A DNA stretch of 64,000 nt from Sciscionella sediminilitoris (GCF_000737195.2 NZ_JALM01000009.1:248001-312000), one strand, 5' to 3'. Shown: positions 50,048 through 58,588, counted from the first letter of the stretch. Notes: a model not told the origin generated them from the sequence alone. A program made the numbers and translations.

Positions 50048-51633
50048 TGCGGCTGGATCTGTTGCTGCGCGGTGGTTTGCTCGTGGACGGCACCGGGGAA
50101 CCGGCCCGCGAGGCGGATCTCGGGGTGCGCGCGGGGCGGTTGTGTTTCCCCGGCCCCGGCGCGGAGGCCGAACGGGTGCTGGATGTTCCCGGCCTGGCCG
50201 TGGCACCCGGTTTCATCGACGCGCACACCCATTCCGATGGGGTGAACCTGCTCGATCCGGCAGCGCCCGAACTCACGCTCGCCCCGGTGCGCCAGGGCGT
50301 GACCACCGAGATCTGCGGCAACTGCGGATTCGGCATGTTCCCCGCGGGCGGTCCGGCCGCCGGGCAGATGCGCGCGCAGGCGCGGGTGGAATTCGGCGGG
50401 GATGTGGGCGTGTTCGCCGATTTCCCGGCCTTCGCGGAGGGACACGCGCGCGTTCCGCGCAGCACCAACCTGAGTTCGCTGGTCGGGCACGGCACGCTGC
50501 GCGCGAGCGTGCTCGGCTACGCCGACCGGGCAGCGGAAGCCGATGAGCTCGACCGGATGCGTGCCGCACTGGACGCGGCACTGCGCGCCGGAGCTGCCGG
50601 GCTGTCCACCGGGCTGATCTACCCGCCGGGTACCTACGCGGACACCGCGGAGGTGGTCGCGCTGGCCGAAATCGCCGCGCGGCACGGAAAACCGTACGTG
50701 ACCCATATGCGGGACGAGATGTCCCAGGTGGAGACCGCGCTCGCGGAGGCGGTGGAGATCGCCGAACGAAGCGGCGCCGCACTGCACGTCTCGCATCACA
50801 AGACAGCGGGGAAATACGCCTGGGGCCGCACCGGGAAAACCCTGCCGCTGTTGGACGAACTGCGCGCGGGCGGACTGGATGTGAGCTGCGATGTGTACCC
50901 GTACACCGCGGGAAGCACCCGGCTGGCGGCGATGCTTCCGCCGTGGGCCAGCGAAGGGGGAACGGCGGCACTGATCGAACGCCTCGGTGATCCGGCGCAG
51001 TTGGACCGGATGCGGGCGGACATCGAGAACGGGGTCCCCGGCTGGGAGAACACCGTGGGAAACGGTGGCTGGGACCGGGTGGACATCGCCTGCGCGCCGA
51101 GTGAACCCGGCATCGAGGGCGCCAGTCTCGCCGAACTCGCCGCGCAGCGGGGCAGCGATCCGCTTTCCGTCGCTGCGGGCCTGCTGCGCGCCGACGGCGG
51201 GGCGGTGATGGTGATCAGTCATTCCATGCGCGAGGACGATGTGCGGCGGGTGCTGGCCAGTCCGCTGTCGGTGATCGGCTCGGACGGGGTTCCCAAACCC
51301 GGTCACCCGCACCCGCGACTCGCCGGGACCTTTCCCCGGGTGCTCGGGCACTATCACCGTGAACTCGGGTTGTTCTCCCTGGAAACGGCCGTGCACAAGA
51401 TGACAGGGGCCACCGCGGCGCGGTTCGGGCTCACCGGAAGGGGAGTGCTCACCGAAGGGGCGCACGCGGACCTCGTGGTGTTCGATCCGGAGACCATCAT
51501 CGACCGGGCGAGTTACACCGATCCGCTGCTCGCCCCGGACGGCGTGCGGCACGTACTGGTCGGCGGAACCGAGGTGCTGCGCGCGGGAACCGACACCGGA
51601 GCGCGGCCGGGAAAGGTGCTCGCGAGTAGATGA
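50047..51633 (+). CDS. N-acyl-D-amino-acid deacylase (D-aminoacylase)
   Basis: 528 residues. Amidohydrolase fold with DAHTHSDG (about 57-64), the characteristic Cys ligand in ICGNCGFG (about 94-101), HMRDE (about 220-224), LHVSHHKTAG (about 245-254) and GSDGVPKPGHPHPR (about 414-427). It hydrolyses N-acyl-D-amino acids to the D-amino acid and fatty or acetic acid. Its gene is translationally coupled to the ABC importer (ATGA), which indicates uptake followed by cleavage. Confidence 0.94.
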   Translation: MRLDLLLRGGLLVDGTGEPAREADLGVRAGRLCFPGPGAEAERVLDVPGLAVAPGFIDAHTHSDGVNLLDPAAPELTLAPVRQGVTTEICGNCGFGMFPAGGPAAGQMRAQARVEFGGDVGVFADFPAFAEGHARVPRSTNLSSLVGHGTLRASVLGYADRAAEADELDRMRAALDAALRAGAAGLSTGLIYPPGTYADTAEVVALAEIAARHGKPYVTHMRDEMSQVETALAEAVEIAERSGAALHVSHHKTAGKYAWGRTGKTLPLLDELRAGGLDVSCDVYPYTAGSTRLAAMLPPWASEGGTAALIERLGDPAQLDRMRADIENGVPGWENTVGNGGWDRVDIACAPSEPGIEGASLAELAAQRGSDPLSVAAGLLRADGGAVMVISHSMREDDVRRVLASPLSVIGSDGVPKPGHPHPRLAGTFPRVLGHYHRELGLFSLETAVHKMTGATAARFGLTGRGVLTEGAHADLVVFDPETIIDRASYTDPLLAPDGVRHVLVGGTEVLRAGTDTGARPGKVLASR

Positions 51634-51709
51634 GCGAAGCTTGCGAGCGAATAGTGGAAATGATGCGCCATAAGGGATTGGACACTGCCTCGCGGAGCGA
51701 GGCCACCGC

Positions 51710-52528
51710 ATGAGCACCGAATTCGACAGACTGGACACGGCGGTGCGCGCCATCGAACGGCGCGGACCGGAAACCCTCGCGGTCGCGGTGCACGCGCCCG
51801 GCGAAGGCCGGTACGGGCACCACGAACGCACCGAGCTTCCACTGGCTAGCGCGGGCAAACTCGCCCTGCTCGCCGAACTGGGCAGGGCGCTCGAACAGGG
51901 TGAGCTGACCGAATCCACGCCGGTGCCGATCGAACCCGGGGACCGCTGCGGGGGTACCGGGCTGCTGCAGCACCTCGCCGCGGGCAGTTACAGCCTCGGC
52001 GATCTCGCCCTGTTCACCGCATCGGTGAGCGACAACATTGCCACCAACGCGCTGCTGCGGGTGCTCGGCATCGAGGCGGTGAACCGGACCGCGGACCGGC
52101 TCGGGCTCACCGCGACCAGGTTGCTGGACCGGATCCGGGATGTGCGTGGGCCGGGGACCGCGCCGACGTTCGCGCTCGGTACCGCGGCCGATCTGGCGCT
52201 GCTGGCCGCGCGGGTGGCCGAGAACGGTTTCCCCGGAGCGGCGCGGGTGCTGCGCTGGATGCGCACGAACACCGATCACGACCTCGTTCCCGCCCTGTTG
52301 CCGCACGATCCCTACCAGGAGCGGCCGTCCCCGGGCATCATCTGGATCGCGAACAAGACCGGGACCGATGACGGAGTGCGCGCCGATGTCGGCGTGATGC
52401 ACAGCGCCAATCGCATCGCCTATGCGGTGCTCGCGGTCGGGGAACCGGGCACCGAACCGGGACTGGTGGCCTCGGCACGCCAGGCCGGGCTCGCGATCGC
52501 CAGGCACGCCGCGGGCTGGGTGGGCTGA
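51710..52528 (+). CDS. Class A beta-lactamase-like serine hydrolase, probably cytoplasmic
   Basis: 272 residues without a signal peptide. The penicillin-binding motifs are present: SxxK in ASAGKLAL (about 46-53), SDN in SVSDNIATNALL (about 104-115) and KTG in ANKTGTDDGVRAD (about 211-223). The class A Glu166 region (RDVRGPGTAP) is degenerate. Without export, it is unlikely to protect against beta-lactams and may hydrolyse an amide or peptide taken up by the preceding ABC importer. It is 76 bp downstream of the deacylase gene. Confidence 0.88.
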   Translation: MSTEFDRLDTAVRAIERRGPETLAVAVHAPGEGRYGHHERTELPLASAGKLALLAELGRALEQGELTESTPVPIEPGDRCGGTGLLQHLAAGSYSLGDLALFTASVSDNIATNALLRVLGIEAVNRTADRLGLTATRLLDRIRDVRGPGTAPTFALGTAADLALLAARVAENGFPGAARVLRWMRTNTDHDLVPALLPHDPYQERPSPGIIWIANKTGTDDGVRADVGVMHSANRIAYAVLAVGEPGTEPGLVASARQAGLAIARHAAGWVG

Positions 52529-52624
52529 CGCAGCGCCGATGCAACGCCGGTACAGGGCCGAGACACAGTACGGCGCCGCAACGGAATCCCGTTGCGGCGC
52601 CGTACTACAGGACCGAGAACGCGC

Positions 52625-53284
52625 TTACTTGGTCTCGAGCTTCTGCCCGGGGAACAAGGTGTTGGCGTTGCTGAGCGTGTCCTTGTTGAGCTTGTAGAGC
52701 TGCGCCCAGCCGCCCTTGACGCCCTTCTCCGTGGCGATCTTGGAGAGGGTGTCGCCCGGGGCGACGGTGTAGTCGCCGTGCCCGGTCTTGACGGTGGCCG
52801 TGCTGCTCGTCTTGGCCTTGCTCGAGCTGGAGCTCGAGTGGCTGGAGGCGGAGCTGTACTTCTTGCTGCTGCTGTAGGAGGAGCTGTGGCTGCTCTTGTA
52901 GCTCGAGGAGGAGCTGGAGCTGCTCGAGGAGCTGCCGCCCTTGCTGCCGCAGTTCGGCCAGGCACCCATGCCCTGGGAAGCCTTCACGTTCTCGGCAACC
53001 CGGATCTGCTCGGAACGCGAGGCGCTCTGCGGGCTTCCGGAGCCGCCGTTGGCGCGCCAGGTGCTCGGGGTGAACTGCAGGCCGCCGGAGAACCCGTTGC
53101 CGGTGTTGGTGCTCCAGTTGCCGCCGCTCTCGCACTGCGCGACCGCGTCCCAGTTGGTCGCGCTCGCCGGAACCGAGGTGGCGAGTGCCGGGATGCCGAT
53201 GACGGCCGCGGCGACGCCGATCTTGGCGATGTGCTTGACCACGGAGGACTGCTTGCGGTGAGTAGACATATTCTGCTCATTCAT
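52625..53284 (-). CDS. Secreted resuscitation-promoting-factor-like transglycosylase with LysM domain
   Basis: 219 residues from the ATG at 53284; an ATG at 53269 (MSTHRKQ) is equally possible and neither has a strong ribosome binding site. A signal peptide ends near PASA (about 41-44). The Rpf-type lysozyme domain follows ([13 protein letters not shown] about 45-57, with the catalytic Glu, then [10 protein letters not shown]). A linker of about 45 residues is almost purely Ser/Lys/Tyr/His. A C-terminal LysM domain ([18 protein letters not shown]) binds peptidoglycan. It cleaves glycan strands and is linked to growth resumption. Confidence 0.94.
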   Translation of the reverse strand: MNEQNMSTHRKQSSVVKHIAKIGVAAAVIGIPALATSVPASATNWDAVAQCESGGNWSTNTGNGFSGGLQFTPSTWRANGGSGSPQSASRSEQIRVAENVKASQGMGAWPNCGSKGGSSSSSSSSSSSYKSSHSSSYSSSKKYSSASSHSSSSSSKAKTSSTATVKTGHGDYTVAPGDTLSKIATEKGVKGGWAQLYKLNKDTLSNANTLFPGQKLETK

Positions 53285-53602
53285 CTACCGCGCCATCGAG
53301 CGCTTCGTCTCGCCCTGCCCGGTAGCGGCCAATCGGTCGGGGTTTATTCCGAGTGTCCATCGGGCAGGGGTGGCGCTTGGACACTCGGGGTCGTATCCGC
53401 TGCTCGCGGACCGACCAGAAGCGACGGTACGCAACGAATCGGTAAACGAAAGGGGTCCGGCCATGTAACCGTCGTCACGGTAACGGTGAAACGGATGACG
53501 CGATTGGCACATTTATCCTGGTCATAGAAAGATAATCGAGTAGTTACCGTTTCGAGATTTGATATCGCTTGCGAGACCCGTATCACAGGGTATCGCGCCC
53601 GT
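53285..53602. promoter_or_regulatory. Long leader of the transglycosylase gene with hairpin and pseudoknot potential
   Basis: 318 bp without a gene. CCGAGTGTCC (53349-53358) and GGACACTCGG (53379-53388) make a perfect 10-bp stem. Its 20-base loop contains CGGGCAGGG (53361-53369), exactly complementary to CCCTGCCCG (53313-53321) closer to the gene, so an H-type pseudoknot can form. Further upstream lie GTTACCGT-type repeats (53466-53490 and 53544-53551). I found no match to the conserved core of the c-di-AMP (ydaO) riboswitch known for other actinobacterial rpf leaders. Confidence 0.5.
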
Positions 53603-54526
53603 TCAGGGCAGTACCCGCTCCAGGGAGTCGCGCATCGCGGCCGCGCTGGCTCGCAGGTGCGCGGTGAACGGGCGCAATGCGGGGTTCGGGTTCGTCGGCC
53701 GCACCGCCACTCCGACCGTGCGCTGCAGCCCCCGGTTCTCGATCGCACAGGTGTGCACCCCGGCCGCGTCCTGCATGCCGAGGCAGGGCACGACAGCGAC
53801 CCCGAGACCGGCGCGTACGAGTCCGATGGTGACGTCGTAGTAGTCGCTTCGGCAGCGGATCCGCGGGGTGAATCCGGCGACCGCGCAGGCGCGTTCGAAC
53901 ACCGAGACCGAGGTGTCCGCCCCGAAAGTGGTGATCCACGCTTCCCCGGACAGTTCGGAAAGCCGTACCTTCGCCCGGCCCGCGACCCGGTGCCCTTGCG
54001 GGACCACGAGCATCTGCGGCTCGGTGAGCAATGGGGTCACCTCGACCGAATCGGGCAGGTGCCGGGGTTCCAGCGCGTGCTCGAAGACCACGAGCGCATC
54101 GAGGGTTCCGCCGGCCAGTTCGGGGAGGAGCTCGTGCGGCTGGCCGAGGCGCAGGTCCAGTTCCACCCCCGGATGTCGTTCGCTGAACCGGGAAAGGGCG
54201 AGCGGGACCAGCCGGTAGCCCGCCGAGCCGAAGAACCCGATGCGCAGCCGCCCCTGGTCCACCCGCGCCTGCACGCGCAGGTCCTGTTCGGCCGAGGCGA
54301 CCAGATCGAGCACTTCCTGGGCACGCCTGGCGAGCTGGGCGCCCGCCTCGGTGAACCGCAATCGCTGCGCGCCGCGTTCGACGAGGCCGACACCCGTTTC
54401 CTGCTCGAGTTTCGCCAGCTGGTGCGAAACCGCGGACGGGGAGAGTCCCAGTTCGCGCGCCGCGCCCGCGATGCTGCCCGCGCGGAACACCTCGAGCAGG
54501 ACCCGCAACCGCACATTGCTCAACAT
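53603..54526 (-). CDS. LysR-family transcriptional regulator
   Basis: 307 residues with an N-terminal HTH (LRVLLEVFRAGSIAGAARELGLSPSAVSHQLAKLEQETGVGLVER, about 7-51) and a LysR substrate-binding domain (about 90-300). It lies 14 bp downstream of the decarboxylase-like gene on the same strand, so they may be co-transcribed, and the regulator may control D-amino acid genes nearby. Confidence 0.94.
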   Translation of the reverse strand: MLSNVRLRVLLEVFRAGSIAGAARELGLSPSAVSHQLAKLEQETGVGLVERGAQRLRFTEAGAQLARRAQEVLDLVASAEQDLRVQARVDQGRLRIGFFGSAGYRLVPLALSRFSERHPGVELDLRLGQPHELLPELAGGTLDALVVFEHALEPRHLPDSVEVTPLLTEPQMLVVPQGHRVAGRAKVRLSELSGEAWITTFGADTSVSVFERACAVAGFTPRIRCRSDYYDVTIGLVRAGLGVAVVPCLGMQDAAGVHTCAIENRGLQRTVGVAVRPTNPNPALRPFTAHLRASAAAMRDSLERVLP

Positions 54527-54540
54527 CGCCGGATTATGAC

Positions 54541-55776
54541 TCAGAAACGCAGCGCGGCCAGCCGTTCACGGTCCTGTACCACCCGCGGACCCGTTTCCGG
54601 GTCGAGCGACACCTTCGGCGCGTGCGGCCGTCCGTTGTAGGTGGTCTCCAGCGCCGAGGAGTAGGCACCGGCCATGCCGATGAGCACCAGATCGCCCCGG
54701 TGCAGCGCGGGCAGTTCGTAGTGCCCGATCCGGTCGGCGGATTCGCAGACCGGGCCGTGCAGCTCGGTGGGGAGTACGGGTGCGTCCGGCGCGGTGAGTG
54801 CGTGCACCGGATGCCGGGCGCCGTAGAGGGCGGGCCGGATGAGTTCGGTCATCCCGGTGTCCAGCACGACCTGTTGTGTGCCGCCGAGATCGCGCACGTG
54901 CAGCACCGAGGCGAGCAGTGCTCCGGCCTCGGCGACCAAGGCCCTTCCCGGTTCGATGGCGCACCGCGCGGGCAGCTCGTGTTCCGTGAGCACGGCGGCG
55001 AAATCCGCGGCCGACGGGCCGGGGCCGGATGGGGTGCCCAGGACCGGGAAACCGCCGCCGAAATCCACCGTGTCCGCCCCGGAATGCTTGGTCCGTACCA
55101 GATCGAGCGCCTCCAGCGCGGCGTGCGCGCCGTTCCGCCACGCGGTCACCTCGCCGAGCTGCGAGCCCACGTGCACGTGCACCCCGCGCACCCGGATTCC
55201 GGTGCCCGCGAACGGATCCGTGTCGAGCAGGGTGCGCAATTCCGCCCCGCGCAGGCCGAATTTGCTCTCCGCGCTGCCGACCGCGAGCCCGGCATGGGTT
55301 TCCGGGCGCACCGCGGGATTGATCCGCAGCAGCACATCCAGGGGGACCGGCCCGCACAGTTGCGCGAACCGGCGCGCCTCGTCCAGAGTTTCCAGGCTCA
55401 CCCAGCGCAGCGGATCCCCGTCCCTGGCCGCCGCGATGGCCGCGCGCAGTTCGGCATCGGTCTTGCCGATGCCCTCCATGGTGGTCTCCGCGTTCGGTAC
55501 CCCGGCTCGGCGCGCGGCCTCCCATTCCCCGAGTGAGACCACGTTCGCGCCCCAGCCCCTGGCGTGCAGCCGGGAAACGACCTCGGGGAGCGGATTCGCC
55601 TTGAGCGAGTACGAACGGATCCAGTGCTCGCCGAACGCCTGGGTGGCGCTATCGGCCGCGGCGTCGATGGCGGCCGGGTCGAGTACGTAGGCCGGGGTGC
55701 CGACGGCCTCGGCGAGCTGCGGGTACGGCGAGTGATCCGGGGCTACGCTGGCCACCGGCAGAACAGAGGACGTCAC
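54541..55776 (-). CDS. Diaminopimelate decarboxylase-like fold-III PLP enzyme
   Basis: 411 residues from GTG. The PLP Lys is in IRSYSLKANPLP (about 53-64). GANVVSLGEWEAARRAG, the His of VHVHVGSQ (about 200-207), GGGFP, EPGRALVAEAG and the Cys of CESADR (about 343-348) complete the family pattern. It decarboxylates diaminopimelate or another D-centred amino acid. It is not next to other lysine genes but lies among D-amino acid genes and faces an RpiR regulator across 20 bp, so a catabolic or specialised role is likely. A primary lysA cannot be excluded. Confidence 0.9.
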   Translation of the reverse strand: MTSSVLPVASVAPDHSPYPQLAEAVGTPAYVLDPAAIDAAADSATQAFGEHWIRSYSLKANPLPEVVSRLHARGWGANVVSLGEWEAARRAGVPNAETTMEGIGKTDAELRAAIAAARDGDPLRWVSLETLDEARRFAQLCGPVPLDVLLRINPAVRPETHAGLAVGSAESKFGLRGAELRTLLDTDPFAGTGIRVRGVHVHVGSQLGEVTAWRNGAHAALEALDLVRTKHSGADTVDFGGGFPVLGTPSGPGPSAADFAAVLTEHELPARCAIEPGRALVAEAGALLASVLHVRDLGGTQQVVLDTGMTELIRPALYGARHPVHALTAPDAPVLPTELHGPVCESADRIGHYELPALHRGDLVLIGMAGAYSSALETTYNGRPHAPKVSLDPETGPRVVQDRERLAALRF

Positions 55777-55796
55777 GAGAGAGACTGTATCACTTC

Positions 55797-56696
55797 ATGC
55801 AGAAATCCGGCGATAACGAAGATCCTGTTACAAGTGAATCAGGCGTGTTCGAGGAAATCCGCGCCCGGCTCGGTGAGTTCTCCCCTGCCGAGAAGCGGGT
55901 GGCGATCGCGCTGCTGGACAACGCGGAGACCTTCGGGCTGACCTCGTCGGGAGAACTCGCCCGCGCGATCGGGGTGACCGCGCCGACCGTGATCCGGTTC
56001 GTGCGCAGGCTCGGTCACCAGACCTACGCCGAGTTCCAGGAAGTGTTGCGGGGAACGATATCCGGGCGGATCGCCTCGCCCGCCGAGATGTATCAGCGCT
56101 ACACCCCGAGCGGGCAGGGCGATCCGGGGCAGCGGCTGCGTACCTATGCCGGGGAGCTGAGCGAGGCCGTCGCGAGCACCCTCGCCGGTCTGCCCGAGCG
56201 GCAGTACGAGGCCGCGATCGAACTGCTCGCCGACCGCAAGCGGCGGGTGTACGCGGTCGGCGGCTGGTTCAGCGATCTGCTCGCGCAGGCGTTCATCGCG
56301 CTGCTGCAACAGGTTCGCAAGGACACCAGGCACATCGAGCCCGATCCGCGCACCAGGGTCGGCATGCTCGTGGATCTCAAGGCCAGCGATGTGCTGTGCG
56401 TGTTCGACTACGCCCGGCACGAGGGCATGACCCGCCAGCTCGCCGCGGATGCCAAGCAGCGGGGCTGCAAGCTGATCCTGTTCAGTGATGTGCCGCTGTC
56501 GCCGGTGGCTCAGCTCGCCGATGTGGTGCTGCCCTCGCGAAGCGCGGTGCCGACCGCCGTCGAATCGATCATTCCCGCCATGGCCGTGGTGGACGCACTG
56601 GTCTCCGGGGTGCTCGAGCGCTCGCCGGATGTACAGGCCCGGATGCGCGAATTCACCGAGACGAGCGCGCACCTCGTCGAGGGCTGGACGAGTTAG
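55797..56696 (+). CDS. RpiR/MurR-family regulator with SIS domain
   Basis: 299 residues: N-terminal HTH_6 (FSPAEKRVAIALLDNAETFGLTSSGELARAIGVTAPTVIRFVRRLG, about 28-73) and a C-terminal sugar-isomerase domain (about 125-260, VYAVGGWFSDLLAQAF and a later LILFSDVPLSPVAQLADVVL). These regulators sense phosphosugars or cell-wall-derived ligands. It is divergent from the decarboxylase-like gene. Its TAG stop codon is the first three bases of the MITE-like element's terminal repeat. Confidence 0.92.
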   Translation: MQKSGDNEDPVTSESGVFEEIRARLGEFSPAEKRVAIALLDNAETFGLTSSGELARAIGVTAPTVIRFVRRLGHQTYAEFQEVLRGTISGRIASPAEMYQRYTPSGQGDPGQRLRTYAGELSEAVASTLAGLPERQYEAAIELLADRKRRVYAVGGWFSDLLAQAFIALLQQVRKDTRHIEPDPRTRVGMLVDLKASDVLCVFDYARHEGMTRQLAADAKQRGCKLILFSDVPLSPVAQLADVVLPSRSAVPTAVESIIPAMAVVDALVSGVLERSPDVQARMREFTETSAHLVEGWTS

Positions 56697-56859
56697 GGCG
56701 CGTCTGACAATCCCGTAGCCTGCTGCGCGGGGCCAGCGCGGCGCCTCGCTGCGTTGTCGTCAATCACCGCAGAAACCTACTGCGGCTCAATCCTCCGCCT
56801 TGCGATGCATCCACGCTGCCTCCCGCTCGCGACGGCAGAGGATCATCAGACACACCCTA
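56694..56859. mobile_element. 166-bp MITE-like element with 19-bp terminal inverted repeats
   Basis: The left end TAGGGCGCGTCTGACAATC (56694-56712) and the reverse complement of the right end, TAGGGTGTGTCTGATGATC (56841-56859), agree at about 14-15 of 19 positions. The outermost TA on each side would fit a TA target duplication as made by IS630/Tc1-like or some IS5-family transposases. No coding capacity; one internal stem CCGCAG-N7-CTGCGG (56767-56785). The terminal TAG on each strand is the stop codon of the RpiR gene and of the convergent TetR gene. Confidence 0.6.
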
Positions 56860-57495
56860 GCCGGTGAGCCCGCGCAGCACGGTGTCGTGGAAGCCGATCA
56901 TGCAGGAGGTCAGCTCCTCGATGTCTTCGGGATCGTCCGGTTCCTGTTCGTGCAGCCAATCGGCGAGGATGTCGAACAGGCCGCCGATCAGCCCGATCGT
57001 GACCACCCGGGTCCGGTGCTTGTCGAGTTCCACCCCGGCCCGCTGCCATGCGGCCTCCACGAGGATGGCGGCGTTGCGGCGGTTCTTCCGGCGTTCCCGT
57101 TCCACCGCGGTCGAGATCGCCGCCGATTCGCCGAAGGCCACCTTGAGTACCCGCACATCGCCGACGAGGCCGCGGGTGAACGTGGCGATCAGCTCCGGTA
57201 GTGCCAACCGGTCCGCGGCCATGGTCTCCAGTCCGGCGCGCACCTGCTCGAAGAGGTTCGCCGTGACATGGCGGAACAGGTCGAGGTAACAAGCCTCCTT
57301 GTTCTCGAAAAGCTCGTAGAACCCTTTGGTGCCGACATAGGCGCGCTGGCAGATCTCCTCGATCGAGGTGCCGTAGTAGCCCTGGTCCGCGAACAGTTCG
57401 AGTGCCGCCGCCCGCAGGTCGGTGTGCCGTTGTGCCCTTCGCTGCTCGGCATCCCGCCCGCGCACCGTGCGCGTGTTCCGCTTGGTCGTGCTCAT
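56857..57495 (-). CDS. TetR-family regulator
   Basis: 212 residues with a textbook TetR HTH (LRAAALELFADQGYYGTSIEEICQRAYVGTKGFYELFENKEACYLDLF, about 28-75) after a basic N-terminal tail. It is divergent from a secreted lipase gene; the gap holds two palindromes, so lipase control is likely. Its TAG stop is formed by the end of the MITE-like element. Confidence 0.93.
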   Translation of the reverse strand: MSTTKRNTRTVRGRDAEQRRAQRHTDLRAAALELFADQGYYGTSIEEICQRAYVGTKGFYELFENKEACYLDLFRHVTANLFEQVRAGLETMAADRLALPELIATFTRGLVGDVRVLKVAFGESAAISTAVERERRKNRRNAAILVEAAWQRAGVELDKHRTRVVTIGLIGGLFDILADWLHEQEPDDPEDIEELTSCMIGFHDTVLRGLTG

Positions 57496-57511
57496 CTCAC
57501 CGATCCTAGAG

Positions 57512-57575
57512 ATTGCCCCTCCTCCGTGCGGGGCAATAAGAAAAAGAGCTCTTGTTCATAACATGACATCGTGTT
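57512..57575. promoter_or_regulatory. Two palindromes between the TetR and lipase genes
   Basis: ATTGCCCC (57512-57519) and GGGGCAAT (57530-57537) form a perfect 8-bp inverted repeat with a 10-bp spacer. AACATGACATCGTGTT (57560-57575) matches its reverse complement at 12 of 16 positions and has the size of a TetR operator. Confidence 0.55.
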
Positions 57576-57616
57576 CTACTGGCCCGACCCAGTCAGCGCG
57601 AACAAAGGAGTCCGCG

Positions 57617-58486
57617 ATGCTTGCTCGTCTCGCACGTCTCGGTGCCGTCCTGGTGCTGTGCCTCGCAGCGGTCCTCGCCGGCACGGTTTCGGCGGACGCG
57701 GCACAACAGTCCGGGCCGCGTTCCTCGGGATGGAACGACAACGACTGCAAACCCAGTGCCGAACACCCGGAACCGGTCATCCTCGTGCACGGCATGTTCG
57801 CCAATGACCGGGTCAATTTCGCCACGATCGCGCCCGCGCTCTCCAGTGCCGGGTACTGCGTGTTCTCCACGACCTACGGGGCTGGACCGCTCGGCCCGTT
57901 CATCGGCGGACTCGATCCGCTCGCGGGCAGTGCCGGGGCGCTCGGTCAGTACGTGGACCGGATCCGGGAACAGACCGGTGCCGAGAAGGTCGACCTGGTC
58001 GGCCACTCGGAGGGGAGCACCGTCCCCGCCTACTACATGAAAATGCTCGGTGGCGCGGCCAAGGTGAAGCGCTACGTCGGGTTCGGTGCCAACTACCGGG
58101 GGACCACGCTGCACGGGCTCGGCACGCTCGCCAAGAAGCTCGGTATCGACAAACCGCTCGCGGACATCGGTTGCGGTGCCTGCTACGACTTCCTTCCCGG
58201 TTCGCGGTTCCTGGCGGATCTCGGCAAGGGCGGGATCGCGGTCCCCGGGCCGACGTACACCAATATCGTCAGCAAGATCGACGAGGTGGTCACGCCGTAC
58301 ACCAGCGGCCTGATCGACGCACCCAACAGCACCAATGTGGTGCTGCAGGACCGGTGTCCGAGCGATGCGGCCGGACATATCGGGCAGGCGATCGATCCGA
58401 ACGTGCTCGACGAGATCAAGCGATCCCTGGATCCGGCACACGCCGGTCCGCCGAAGTGCACGCCGTTCCCCGGGTTCGGCATCTGA
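57617..58486 (+). CDS. Secreted triacylglycerol lipase / esterase (lipase class 2-like)
   Basis: 289 residues from ATG 57617 with AAAGGAG upstream. A signal peptide covers about 1-31 (ARLGAVLVLCLAAVLAGTVSADA). LVHGMFAN (about 56-63) is the oxyanion loop, VDLVGHSEGSTVPAYYM (about 128-144) carries the nucleophile Ser, and an Asp and a His (SDAAGHIGQAIDP) follow. Several Cys pairs fit extracellular disulfides. It hydrolyses ester lipids outside the cell. Confidence 0.93.
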   Translation: MLARLARLGAVLVLCLAAVLAGTVSADAAQQSGPRSSGWNDNDCKPSAEHPEPVILVHGMFANDRVNFATIAPALSSAGYCVFSTTYGAGPLGPFIGGLDPLAGSAGALGQYVDRIREQTGAEKVDLVGHSEGSTVPAYYMKMLGGAAKVKRYVGFGANYRGTTLHGLGTLAKKLGIDKPLADIGCGACYDFLPGSRFLADLGKGGIAVPGPTYTNIVSKIDEVVTPYTSGLIDAPNSTNVVLQDRCPSDAAGHIGQAIDPNVLDEIKRSLDPAHAGPPKCTPFPGFGI

Positions 58487-58509
58487 GGCCGACCGCGCAC
58501 CACGACTGA

Positions 58510-58562
58510 AGCGGAGGATCCTCCAGTTCTGCTAACCTGAGTAGAGCGGAGGATCCTCCGCT
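58510..58562. promoter_or_regulatory. Duplicated palindromic operators around a promoter
   Basis: AGCGGAGGATCCTCCGCT (58545-58562) is a perfect 18-bp palindrome, and AGCGGAGGATCCTCCAGT (58510-58527) is a second copy with two changes at one end. Centres are 35 bp apart. TAACCT (58533-58538), a possible -10, lies between them. They precede the aldo-keto reductase gene and resemble TetR-family operators. Confidence 0.75.
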
Positions 58563-58588
58563 TCGTCTGTGGTCAGGAGAGTGCGGAG

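Noticed and set aside
51634-51709. Repeat-like spacer (GAGCGAAGC and GCGGAGCGAGGC) as a mobile element scar
   Set aside because: Such short GAGCGA-rich spacers are common between actinomycete genes (another lies at 9532-9571); no terminal repeats or target duplication seen.
53285-53602. ydaO-type c-di-AMP riboswitch upstream of the transglycosylase gene
   Set aside because: The conserved core segments expected for this riboswitch are not present in either orientation; only a generic hairpin/pseudoknot can be supported.
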